In this document: one piece after another, positions 1-5,515 of the stretch
How positions within the stretch are numbered: position 1 is the stretch's first letter
Layout of the letters: every line of letters starts with the position of its first letter
Source of the DNA: Verrucomicrobiota bacterium
GTDB lineage: Bacteria; Verrucomicrobiota; Verrucomicrobiia; Opitutales; Opitutaceae
Reading direction: 5' to 3'
NCBI GenBank assembly: GCA_023433275.1
Contig: JAEZDN010000086.1
Span: forward strand, 1 to 7,350
Length of the DNA: 7,350 bases
Notes under the pieces: model-generated
Databases searched by the model: none
The model's input: the letters and a program-made list of their open reading frames with translations, nothing else
Told to the model about the DNA's origin: nothing
Program-made: the position numbers and the translations under genes

Positions 1-26
1 CCCCCCCCCGCTTCCCTTGCCGTCGT

Positions 27-290
27 TCAGGCCGTGACGATTTTCGGCTCCTCCCGACGGAAAAGTTTCACAATCCCGACAACCGCGAGCACCGGGATCC
101 AGATGGGCGAGAGCGCGACCGCGAAGGCGATCACCACACTCACTAGCACCGCGAGGAGCGAGAGACCGATGACGCCGAGGATCGCCGCGGCGATCAGTCC
201 GCCGACGGCCCCGACAAAGAGCAGGGGACTGAGCTTGATCGCCACGATCAAAAGGGCGGCGATCAGGATGACTTTGAGAAAGGTTTTCAT
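27..290 (-). CDS. small hydrophobic membrane protein, unknown function
   Basis: I do not recognise a named family. From the chosen Met the product has 87 residues and is hydrophobic almost throughout, with room for three to four membrane segments, ending in a short charged tail (KLFRREEPKIVTA). It seems to contain a twofold internal repeat: AIKLSPLLFVGAVG near the N-terminus and AVALSPIWIPVLAVVG near the C-terminus share the pattern A-x-x-L-S-P with a V-x-G end, suggesting a duplicated hairpin. An upstream in-frame ATG at 302 would add four residues (MPST). I preferred the Met at 290 because MKTFLK followed by a hydrophobic run is a typical membrane-protein start, and because a -10-like TGTAAT (minus strand, 306-301) overlaps the upstream ATG. 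No clear ribosome binding site serves either start. The gene is divergent from everything else here, so context gives no role. Confidence 0.6.
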   Translation of the reverse strand: MKTFLKVILIAALLIVAIKLSPLLFVGAVGGLIAAAILGVIGLSLLAVLVSVVIAFAVALSPIWIPVLAVVGIVKLFRREEPKIVTA

Positions 291-329
291 GGTTGATGGC
301 ATTACAACACGCCCCGACCCCGAAAAGTT

Positions 330-376
330 GCACGGCCCCGCGGGCCTTCAAGATGCTCCGGGCCGGGGCGTCGTGC
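330..376. repeat. GC-rich inverted repeat in the divergent intergenic region
   Basis: Bases 330-340 pair with 364-376 in 11 base pairs, interrupted by a two-base bulge (370-371), around a 23-base loop. It lies between the divergent minus-strand membrane gene and the NUDIX gene. Neither side has a T-run of the kind expected of an intrinsic terminator. It may be a transcript hairpin, a degraded repeat copy, or a chance product of high GC content. Confidence 0.35.
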
Positions 377-391
377 CGCACGTCGCTCGGA

Positions 392-416
392 TCATCCGTG
401 TCGCGCGAAGGATCCA
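392..416 (+). repeat. degenerate copy of the repeat found at 7274-7350
   Basis: The stretch begins TCATCC and ends GCGAAGGATCCA, with seven bases between. The left arm of the inverted repeat at the right edge of the window has the same two blocks (7272-7277 and 7286-7297) with eight bases between. Both blocks match exactly and in the same order, so this looks like an eroded single arm of the same dispersed repeat. No second arm is visible nearby. Confidence 0.5.
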
Positions 417-447
417 TTCACCCGGATTCCTCTGGAGCCCCGCTCCC

Positions 448-476
448 GATTCGTGTCCATTCCTGTCCATTCGTCC
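448..476 (+). repeat. short dispersed repeat of the ATTCGTGTCCATTCGT type
   Basis: This 29-base stretch contains TGTCCATTC twice, nine bases apart, between GATTCGT and ATTCGT. The reverse complement of 7223-7251 matches it at 19 of 29 positions by eye, including both ends. From memory, similar ATTCGTGTCCATTCGTGG-like strings are common between genes in Verrucomicrobiota and Planctomycetota, but I cannot confirm that here. It ends four bases before the chosen NUDIX start, which argues against the longer start at 453. Confidence 0.45.
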
Positions 477-479
477 CCC

Positions 480-875
480 GTGCTTACTCCTGTCCCCATT
501 CCCGTCGTCTGCGCCGTGATCCAGCGCGAAGACCGCATCCTCCTCGCGCAGCGTCCGCCCCATAAGCTGCTGCCGCTGAAGTGGGAGTTTCCCGGCGGAA
601 AGGTCGAGCCCGGCGAGGACCCCGCCGCCGCCATCGTTCGCGAAATCCGCGAGGAGCTCGGCTGCGAGATTCGCCCGACCCGCGCGCTCACCCCGTTCAT
701 CCACGACTACAAGACTGTGATCATCGAAATGATTCCCTTCGTGTGTCATCTCGCGCCCGGGTCCGCTGAACCCCACCCGTTCGAACACGTGGCCCTTGCC
801 TGGGTAACGCTGGCCGAGCTTCGCACCTACGACCTCCCCGCCGCCGACTGGCCCGTGCTCGCCGCCTTGACGTAG
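480..875 (+). CDS. MutT-like NUDIX hydrolase (probable 8-oxo-dGTP diphosphatase)
   Basis: This is a cytoplasmic NUDIX hydrolase of 131 residues, close to the 129 of E. coli MutT. The NUDIX box is complete: G40, E46, then REIREELG at 54-61, with the exact spacing GX5EX7REUXEEXG; the glutamates bind the catalytic divalent metal. AQRPP (about 23-27) and WEFPGGK (35-41) precede the box, and the C-terminus reads PAADWPVLAAL, matching the MutT ending PPANEPVIAKL with Asp (about 123) where E. coli has the base-recognising Asn119. The likely job is removal of oxidised dGTP from the nucleotide pool; a CTP- or 5-methyl-dCTP-type pyrophosphatase (NudG-like) is an alternative because the motifs overlap. 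The start is a GTG. An in-frame GTG at 453 would add nine residues but lies inside a repeat. Neither has a visible Shine-Dalgarno. It is probably its own transcription unit. Confidence 0.88.
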   Translation: MLTPVPIPVVCAVIQREDRILLAQRPPHKLLPLKWEFPGGKVEPGEDPAAAIVREIREELGCEIRPTRALTPFIHDYKTVIIEMIPFVCHLAPGSAEPHPFEHVALAWVTLAELRTYDLPAADWPVLAALT

Positions 876-901
876 GGAAAATCCCCGGAGCAGCGCATGT
901 C

Positions 902-921
902 GGCAGGATCAGTAACCTGCC
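902..921 (+). terminator. weak hairpin downstream of the NUDIX gene
   Basis: GGCAGG (902-907) and CCTGCC (916-921) form a perfect six-base stem around an eight-base loop, 27 bases after the NUDIX stop codon. There is no T-run after it, so it is a weak candidate for an intrinsic terminator. It may instead mark a Rho-dependent end or be incidental. Confidence 0.3.
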
Positions 922-990
922 CCGTCACGCCAACTGCGGTCCGCCTGCCCCTGCGCAACTGATAGCGCGCCATATGCCGCAGGCGCATGC

Positions 991-1018
991 TTGTTCTTTC
1001 CCTCCTTCTGGCTATATC
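991..1018 (+). promoter_or_regulatory. candidate sigma70-type promoter for the DUF2911/PIG-L genes
   Basis: TTGTTC (991-996) and TATATC (1013-1018) are separated by 16 bases and are the best -35/-10 pair in the 166-base gap before the first DUF2911 gene. The -35 match is weak (TTG only) and the -10 starts with TATA. Initiation near 1025 would leave a leader of about 17 bases before the ATG at 1042, in keeping with the missing Shine-Dalgarno. The rest of the gap holds only the weak hairpin at 902-921. Confidence 0.35.
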
Positions 1019-1041
1019 CAGCGAACCCCCTACCCACCCTC

Positions 1042-1914
1042 ATGAACACCAACTTGTTCCGCACGTGCGTCGCCGTTTTGGGCGGCCTCTGTCTCGCCGC
1101 CGGGCTTCACGCCCAGACCCCGCGCATCAATTTTCCCGCCGCCAGCCCGAACGCCACCGTCACCCAGCGCGTCGGCCTCACCGACATCCGCATCGAGTAC
1201 AACCGCCCCGGCGCCAAGGGCCGCAAGGTGTTCGGTGGCCTCGTCCCCTACGACCACGTTTGGCGCACGGGCGCCAACACGGCCACGAAGATCTCCTTCA
1301 GCACGCCCGTGAAACTCAACGGGACGGAAATCCCCGCGGGCACCTATGAACTCTTCACCATTCCCGGCACGAGCGAGTGGACCATCATCATCCACAAGAA
1401 CATGTCCCAATGGGGCGCCTACGCCTACGATGAGAAGAACGACGTCGCCCGCATCAAGGCCAGGCCCATCGCGCTCCCGCACCCGGTCGAAACCCTGGCC
1501 ATCGGCGTGAACGACCTTCGCGACGAATCCGCCACCCTGATCATCGCCTGGGAAAAAGTGCGCGTGGATGTGCCCCTCACGGTCGACGTGAAATCCACCC
1601 TCGTGCCGCAAATCGAGGCCGTCATGGCCGCCGGGGGCGACAAACTCCCCTACGCCAACGCGGCCATGTACTACCTTGAGAACGACCTCGATCTCAAGAA
1701 AGCCGCCGCGTGGATGGACGCCGCGATCGCCGCCCAGCCCGATGCTTTCTACCTCGTTTACCGCAAGGCTCTCATCCTCGAGAAAATGGGCGACAAGGCC
1801 GGCGCCATCGCGACCGCGCAGAAATCCATGGAGGCGGCCAATCAGGCTCCCAGCCAGGCCCTCAAGGAAGAATATGTCGGCTTGAACCAAGCCCTCATCG
1901 CTCGCCTTCGCTAA
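1042..1914 (+). CDS. exported DUF2911 protein with C-terminal TPR repeats
   Basis: The product has 290 residues. A signal peptide occupies 1-24, with predicted cleavage GLHA|QTPR, so it should be periplasmic or outer-membrane associated. The DUF2911 domain spans about 30-180 and shows the family pattern: YNRP (53-56), GRKVFGGLVPYDHVWRTGAN (60-79), IPAGTYELFTIP (97-108), SEWTIIIH (111-118) and DVARI (134-138). Residues about 200-270 are helical and look like two TPR units; the second, YRKALILEKMGDKAGAIATA (240-259), has clear TPR spacing. DUF2911 has no established biochemical role, so I give none. The ATG at 1042 is chosen over an in-frame TTG at 991 because the signal peptide begins right after it and the TTG overlaps the likely promoter. 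No Shine-Dalgarno is visible. A related but shorter DUF2911 gene follows, separated by a strong hairpin. Confidence 0.88.
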   Translation: MNTNLFRTCVAVLGGLCLAAGLHAQTPRINFPAASPNATVTQRVGLTDIRIEYNRPGAKGRKVFGGLVPYDHVWRTGANTATKISFSTPVKLNGTEIPAGTYELFTIPGTSEWTIIIHKNMSQWGAYAYDEKNDVARIKARPIALPHPVETLAIGVNDLRDESATLIIAWEKVRVDVPLTVDVKSTLVPQIEAVMAAGGDKLPYANAAMYYLENDLDLKKAAAWMDAAIAAQPDAFYLVYRKALILEKMGDKAGAIATAQKSMEAANQAPSQALKEEYVGLNQALIARLR

Positions 1915-1922
1915 GTTTCGTC

Positions 1923-1953
1923 GCAGCCCGGCGTGCATTTGCACCCGGGCTGC
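1923..1953 (+). terminator. strong intergenic hairpin between the two DUF2911 genes
   Basis: Bases 1923-1931 pair perfectly with 1945-1953, and GTGC (1933-1936) pairs with GCAC (1941-1944) around the tetraloop ATTT (1937-1940). C1932 is the only bulge. This gives 13 base pairs in 31 bases, eight bases after the stop codon of the first DUF2911 gene. No T-run follows, so it may be a partial terminator, an RNA-processing or 3'-end-protecting structure that sets different levels for the upstream and downstream genes, or a repeat element. Confidence 0.6.
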
Positions 1954-2014
1954 AACCTCCGCCGGAGGTCCGTCGTCCCTTGGCCGTCCACCCCAAACGG
2001 GCCCCCACCACCCC

Positions 2015-2620
2015 ATGAAAATCCTCCGTTTCGCCTCTGCCATTCTCGCGCTGGCCGTCACCCTTTCCACCGCGGCCTCGCTCCCGGCCCAAAACCCCGC
2101 TCCCGCCAAGCCCCGCGTTGCCTCGACCGGCGGCACCAGTCCTCACGAAACGACCAGCGCCATCATCGGCGAGCGCCGCACCGGCAACCGGGTCACCATC
2201 ACCTACGGACGCCCCTTCCGCGCCGACCCGAAGACCGGCGCAGCCCGACCGATCTGGGGCGGCCTCGTCAAATGGGACAAACCCGACCGCCTCGGCGCCG
2301 ACGAAGCCACCCTCCTCCTCACGCAACAGCCCATCCAGTTCGGCGACACCGTCATCCCCGCCGGCGCCCACACCCTCTATCTCATCCCCTCCGAAACCGG
2401 CGTCTCGAAACTCGCCTTCAGTTCCAACCTCGGGAAATGGGGCGTGCCCGTCGACGAAACCAAGGACGTCGCCCGCATCGACCTGAAGAAGGAATCGCTC
2501 GAAACCCCCGTCGAGCAACTCACCATCACGGTCGCCAACGATGCCGCCGCCGGCGGCGGTGTGATCCGGATCGCCTGGGACACCACGCAGTTCTCCGCGC
2601 CTTTCACGGTTAGGAAATAA
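2015..2620 (+). CDS. exported DUF2911 protein (second paralogue)
   Basis: The product has 201 residues, with a signal peptide of about 25 residues (cleavage near LPA|QNPAP) and then one DUF2911 domain to the end. It is clearly related to the upstream protein: YGRP (64-67), WGGLVKWD (81-88), IPAGAHTLYLIP (114-125), LGKWGVPVDETKDVARI (139-155) and PVEQLTI (165-171) fall in the same order. It lacks the TPR extension, and the usual WRTGAN segment has become DRLGAD (91-96), so the paralogue has diverged in one of the most conserved parts of the family. SPHETTSA (42-49) precedes the domain. No function is known. The start is the only one giving an intact signal peptide; no Shine-Dalgarno precedes it. 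The deacetylase gene begins 8 bases after the stop, so the two are almost certainly co-transcribed. Confidence 0.87.
   Translation: MKILRFASAILALAVTLSTAASLPAQNPAPAKPRVASTGGTSPHETTSAIIGERRTGNRVTITYGRPFRADPKTGAARPIWGGLVKWDKPDRLGADEATLLLTQQPIQFGDTVIPAGAHTLYLIPSETGVSKLAFSSNLGKWGVPVDETKDVARIDLKKESLETPVEQLTITVANDAAAGGGVIRIAWDTTQFSAPFTVRK
2612..2616 (+). promoter_or_regulatory. ribosome binding site candidate for the deacetylase
   Basis: AGGAA sits inside the last codons of the upstream DUF2911 gene, 12 bases before the ATG at 2629. The overlap suggests translational coupling. It supports this start over later ones. Confidence 0.45.
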
Positions 2621-2628
2621 TCGCTCCC

Positions 2629-5130
2629 ATGTTTCCCGTGCTCCGGCGCCCTCGCACCGCCCTCCTCGCCGTTCTCGCGATTCTCCCCCTCCACGCGCCT
2701 GCCCAGACCGGCACCATCCCGCAAATCCTCCAGGACCTGCGCACGTTCGCCAACACCGGCACCGTGCTCCACGTCGCCGCGCACCCCGACGACGAGAACA
2801 CCCAGCTCATCACCGCCATGGCGCGCGGCCGCGGATACCGCGCCGCCTATCTTTCCATCACCCGCGGTGATGGCGGACAAAACGAGCGCGGCCCCCACTT
2901 CGCCGAGAAACTCGGCGTTCTCCGCACCCAGGAACTCATCGCCGCCCGACAGCACGACGGTGGCCGCCAGTTCTTCACCCGCGCGATCGACTACGGGTAT
3001 TCGAAATCCCCGGAAGAGGCGCTGCGCATCTGGGACCGCGACGCCGTGCTCGGCGATGTCGTCCGCGTCATCCGCACCTTCCGCCCCGACGTCATTATCA
3101 CGCGTTTTCCGATTCCGCCCGGCAGCGGCGGCCACGGGCAGCATACCGCCTCGGCCATGCTTGCCGTCGAGGCCTTCACCCTCGCCGCCGACCCCTCCGC
3201 CTATCCTGATCAGATCAAGGAAGGTCTGGCCCCCTGGCAGGCCAAGCGCATCGGCTGGAATGGCTGGGGCAATTCGACCGCGCTGAAGGGCCCGTCCATT
3301 CAGTTCGACATCGGCGGCGTCGATCCCGTGACCGGCGTGCCTTTTGGCACCATCGCCAACCAGAGCCGGGGCATGCACAAGACCCAGACCCTCGGCCGCT
3401 TTTCCGAACAAGCCGGCAGCGCGGGCCCCAACCTGCAGACCTTTCAACTGCTCGCCGGCGACGCGCCCGACTCCGACATCATGGACGGCGTCGACACCAC
3501 GTGGGCCCGCTTCAACGGCGGCGCCGCCATCATTCCGCTGATCGACGAAGTGATGTCGCGTTTCAACCCTGCCGATCCCGCCGCCAGCGTGCCGGCGCTA
3601 CTCACGCTGCGTTCGAAAATCGACACGCTTCCCGCCGATCCCCTCACCCAGGAAAAACGCGCTGATCTCGACCGCATCATCCAGGCCTGCCTCGGCCTCA
3701 CCGTTGAAACCATCACACCCCGCGCCGAGGTGGTCCCGGGGGAACGCCTCGCCCTGCGTCACGAGGTTTATCTCTCCGCCCGGACTCCCGTCCGCTGGAT
3801 CGCCACCCGCTATCCCGTCAGCCAGGGCGAATTCAAGGTGCGCACCACCCTCGCAGCCAATGACGTGACCGCCCGCGACACCACGCAGGTCATGCCCGCC
3901 TCGACCCTGCCGAGCCATCCCTACTGGCTGCGCGAGGAAGGCACCGCCGGCATGTTCCACGTCGCCACGCCTGGCCTGATCGGCGTCCCCGAAAACCCCG
4001 CGGCGTTCCCGGTCGAATTTATTTTCGAAGTCGATGGCCGCACGCTGATCGTTCCCGACGAACCCGTGCAAATCGTGGCCGGAGCCGTCCCCGCCCAGCA
4101 ACGCCGTCGCCTCGCGGTGATCCCACCCGTCTCGCTCGGTTTCGCCCAGGACATGCAGCTGCTCGCGCCCGGCGCCACCAAATCCGTGGAGGTCCAGGTC
4201 ACCGCCGCGCGCGCCGACACCTTGGGATCCGTCAAGCTCGACGCGCCCACCGGCTGGAATGTCACGCCCACCGCCCAGCCCTTCAACCTGGCCGCGGTCG
4301 GCGAGACCGCGACGCTCTCATTCCAAGTCACCGCGCCGACCGCACCCGCTTCCGGCAAGCTCGTTGCCTCGACCAAAATCGGCGGCGTCACCTACAGCAC
4401 CGGACGTCTCGTGCTCGATTATCCGCACCTGCCCGTGCAGGTGCTCCAGCCCCCCGCCCACGCCAGGATCACCGCCCTCGACGCCAGGATCCGCGGGCAG
4501 CGGGTCGGCTATCTTCCCGGCGCGGGCGACAACACCGCCGAGAGCCTTGCTCAACTGGGTTATGAAATTGTGCCCCTGCGCGGTGCCGACCTCACGGCCG
4601 AAAAGCTCGCCGGCCTTGACGCCGTCGTGCTCGGCGTCCGCGCCTTCAACGACCGCGAGGACCTCGCCGCAAACCTCCCCGGCCTTTACGCCTGGGTCGA
4701 AGCCGGCGGCACGGTCATCGCCCAATACAACCGGCCCAATGCCCTCAAGGCCACCGCCCTCGGGCCCTATGCCCTTTCCATCGAAGGCCCGGCGCCGCGC
4801 CTGCGCGTGACCGACGAAAACGCCGCGGTCACCTTCCTTGCCCCCGATCACCCGGTCCTCAACACGCCCAACAAAATCACCGACGCCGATTTCGAAAACT
4901 GGGTCCAGGAACGCGGCGCTTATTTCCCGAGCAGCTGGGACGAGTCGAAATACACCGCGATCCTGGCGATGAACGATCCCGGCGAGGCGCCCTTGAAGAG
5001 CAGCCTCCTCGTCGCCCCGCATGGCAAGGGCTGGTTCGTCTACACCGGCCTCTCTTTCTTCCGCCAGCTCCCCGCCGGCCACCCGGGCGCCCACCGCCTC
5101 TTCGCCAATCTCGTGTCGCTGGGAAAATGA
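2629..5130 (+). CDS. secreted multidomain PIG-L family deacetylase
   Basis: The product has 833 residues, against about 230-300 for single-domain PIG-L/LmbE enzymes. A signal peptide covers 1-25 (APA|QTG). The zinc-dependent N-deacetylase domain spans about 44-300: AHPDDE at 51-56 supplies H52 and D55 as metal ligands and D54 as the expected general base, and HGQH at 169-172 matches the HxxH of the family, with H172 the third ligand. TRGDGGQNERG (78-88) is the usual second loop. Residues about 500-595 resemble an Ig-like NEW3 domain (LAPGATKS at 511-518, GWNV at 542-545). Residues about 610-833 look like a class I glutamine amidotransferase/ThuA-like fold (VGYLPGAGDN, DAVVLGVRAFN, GGTVIAQYN) without an evident catalytic Cys. 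It should remove acetyl groups from an N-acetylated sugar or similar compound outside the cytoplasm; the substrate is unknown. All metal residues are present. Confidence 0.92.
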   Translation: MFPVLRRPRTALLAVLAILPLHAPAQTGTIPQILQDLRTFANTGTVLHVAAHPDDENTQLITAMARGRGYRAAYLSITRGDGGQNERGPHFAEKLGVLRTQELIAARQHDGGRQFFTRAIDYGYSKSPEEALRIWDRDAVLGDVVRVIRTFRPDVIITRFPIPPGSGGHGQHTASAMLAVEAFTLAADPSAYPDQIKEGLAPWQAKRIGWNGWGNSTALKGPSIQFDIGGVDPVTGVPFGTIANQSRGMHKTQTLGRFSEQAGSAGPNLQTFQLLAGDAPDSDIMDGVDTTWARFNGGAAIIPLIDEVMSRFNPADPAASVPALLTLRSKIDTLPADPLTQEKRADLDRIIQACLGLTVETITPRAEVVPGERLALRHEVYLSARTPVRWIATRYPVSQGEFKVRTTLAANDVTARDTTQVMPASTLPSHPYWLREEGTAGMFHVATPGLIGVPENPAAFPVEFIFEVDGRTLIVPDEPVQIVAGAVPAQQRRRLAVIPPVSLGFAQDMQLLAPGATKSVEVQVTAARADTLGSVKLDAPTGWNVTPTAQPFNLAAVGETATLSFQVTAPTAPASGKLVASTKIGGVTYSTGRLVLDYPHLPVQVLQPPAHARITALDARIRGQRVGYLPGAGDNTAESLAQLGYEIVPLRGADLTAEKLAGLDAVVLGVRAFNDREDLAANLPGLYAWVEAGGTVIAQYNRPNALKATALGPYALSIEGPAPRLRVTDENAAVTFLAPDHPVLNTPNKITDADFENWVQERGAYFPSSWDESKYTAILAMNDPGEAPLKSSLLVAPHGKGWFVYTGLSFFRQLPAGHPGAHRLFANLVSLGK

Positions 5131-5154
5131 CTCCCTGCTGCCCCATATCTCCTC

Positions 5155-5232
5155 TGTGGGCCGGGTGCCCCCACCCCGCGGGCTTCCGCTCCCTCCACCT
5201 TCCACTTGCGGGGTGAGGGCACCCCGCCCACA
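5155..5232. repeat. REPIN-like inverted doublet of two GC-rich hairpins
   Basis: Bases 5155-5179 and 5208-5232 are inverted copies matching at 23 of 25 positions, separated by 28 bases. Each arm is itself a hairpin: in the right arm GCGGGGTG (5208-5215) pairs perfectly with CACCCCGC (5220-5227) around AGGG; in the left arm 5160-5167 pairs with 5172-5179 around CCCC, with one mismatch. Two inverted REP-type hairpins is the architecture called a REPIN. It begins 24 bases after the deacetylase stop and ends 18 bases before the next gene, so it can also shield the upstream transcript's 3' end or reduce read-through. Confidence 0.7.
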
Positions 5233-5240
5233 CGGCTCCA

Positions 5241-5250
5241 CGAATATTCG
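5241..5250. promoter_or_regulatory. perfect 10-base palindrome touching the start codon
   Basis: CGAATATTCG is a perfect palindrome, AT-rich at its centre within GC-rich surroundings, and its last base directly precedes the ATG at 5251. It occupies the place of a ribosome binding site, which the next gene otherwise lacks. It could be an operator half or a small hairpin, or chance. Confidence 0.25.
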
Positions 5251-5391
5251 ATGACGCTGAAATCCAATGAACCCGACGAATCACCCGGTGTCCCCGGCTT
5301 CCGCACCTGGCGTGGCGTCTATTGGTTCGTCCTCGGGTGCTTCATCGCGGTGGTCGTCGCCCTAACGATCTTCACCCGCCTCCACCAATGA
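5251..5391 (+). CDS. 46-residue single-pass membrane protein upstream of the symporter
   Basis: The product has a hydrophilic N-terminus (MTLKSNEPDE), the motif PGVPGFRTWRGVYWF (12-26), and one membrane segment at about 23-42 ending FTRLHQ. I do not recognise a named family. Third codon positions are mostly C or G as in the neighbours, and the Trp/Arg/aromatic-rich junction before the helix looks like a real protein rather than a chance frame. It is 124 bases upstream of the symporter on the same strand. Several SSS transporters have small membrane partners encoded next to them (YhdT with PanF, YjcH with ActP, DUF4212 and DUF3311 proteins), so a transporter subunit is plausible, though those partners have more than one helix. 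The in-frame GTG at 5206 is rejected because it lies within the REPIN-like repeat. Confidence 0.6.
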   Translation: MTLKSNEPDESPGVPGFRTWRGVYWFVLGCFIAVVVALTIFTRLHQ

Positions 5392-5450
5392 TTCGAGGCG
5401 CGAACAGAACTTCCATCCTTGTTAGGGGCGCACCCAGGCGCGCCCTCGAA
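5392..5450 (+). promoter_or_regulatory. two competing hairpins in the gap before the symporter
   Basis: Bases 5392-5402 (TTCGAGGCGCG) can pair with 5439-5450 with one bulged C, giving 11 base pairs. Alternatively AGGGGCGC (5424-5431) can pair with GCGCCCT (5440-5446) with one bulged G around eight bases. The two stems share 5440-5446, so only one can form at a time. This resembles an attenuator or RNA-switch layout, but no known riboswitch class is recognised and GC-rich DNA makes such pairings easily. The rest of the gap (5451-5500) shows nothing clear. Confidence 0.3.
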
Positions 5451-5500
5451 CGCGGACCAACATGCGCCCTTGTCGGGAAAATTCACGCGCCCTCCCTCCC

Positions 5501-5505
5501 GGAGG
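5501..5505 (+). promoter_or_regulatory. Shine-Dalgarno of the symporter gene
   Basis: GGAGG lies 10 bases before the ATG at 5516 and is the only strong Shine-Dalgarno in the window. It decides the symporter start in favour of 5516 over an in-frame upstream ATG at 5462, which would place GGAGG inside the coding sequence. Confidence 0.8.
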
Positions 5506-5515
5506 AAATCCCCGC

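Noticed and set aside
1..9. Run of nine C at the left edge
   Set aside because: A short homopolymer downstream of a minus-strand gene; too short and too close to the edge to interpret, and possibly a slippage-prone sequencing tract.
453..479. GTG start at 453 for the NUDIX protein
   Set aside because: The extra nine codons are translated from a dispersed repeat (TGTCCATTC twice), and the length from 480 matches MutT better.
991..1041. TTG start at 991 giving a longer DUF2911 protein
   Set aside because: The added 17 residues would sit before a proper signal peptide and overlap the best promoter candidate; ATG at 1042 is preferred.
1030..2136. Long open frame on the minus strand (about 368 codons) opposite the DUF2911 genes
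   Set aside because: It is the mirror of GC-rich coding sequence; its product is Gly/Ala/Asp/Val-rich with no domain, while the plus-strand frames have signal peptides and DUF2911 motifs.
1933..2613. Plus-strand open frame rich in Arg, His and Pro in another frame of the second DUF2911 gene
   Set aside because: It is a frame-shifted reading of a gene with a clear domain and signal peptide; the composition is low complexity.
2377..3447. Minus-strand open frame opposite the second DUF2911 gene and the PIG-L domain
   Set aside because: It overlaps two well-supported genes and has a low-complexity Gly/Ala/Glu-rich product typical of antisense shadows.
4318..5241. Minus-strand open frame opposite the end of the deacetylase
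   Set aside because: It shows no recognisable motif, runs through the REPIN-like repeat and lies opposite a conserved domain on the plus strand.
5206..5250. GTG start at 5206 for the 46-residue protein
   Set aside because: The extension is encoded by the right arm of the REPIN-like repeat and would be unlikely to be conserved.
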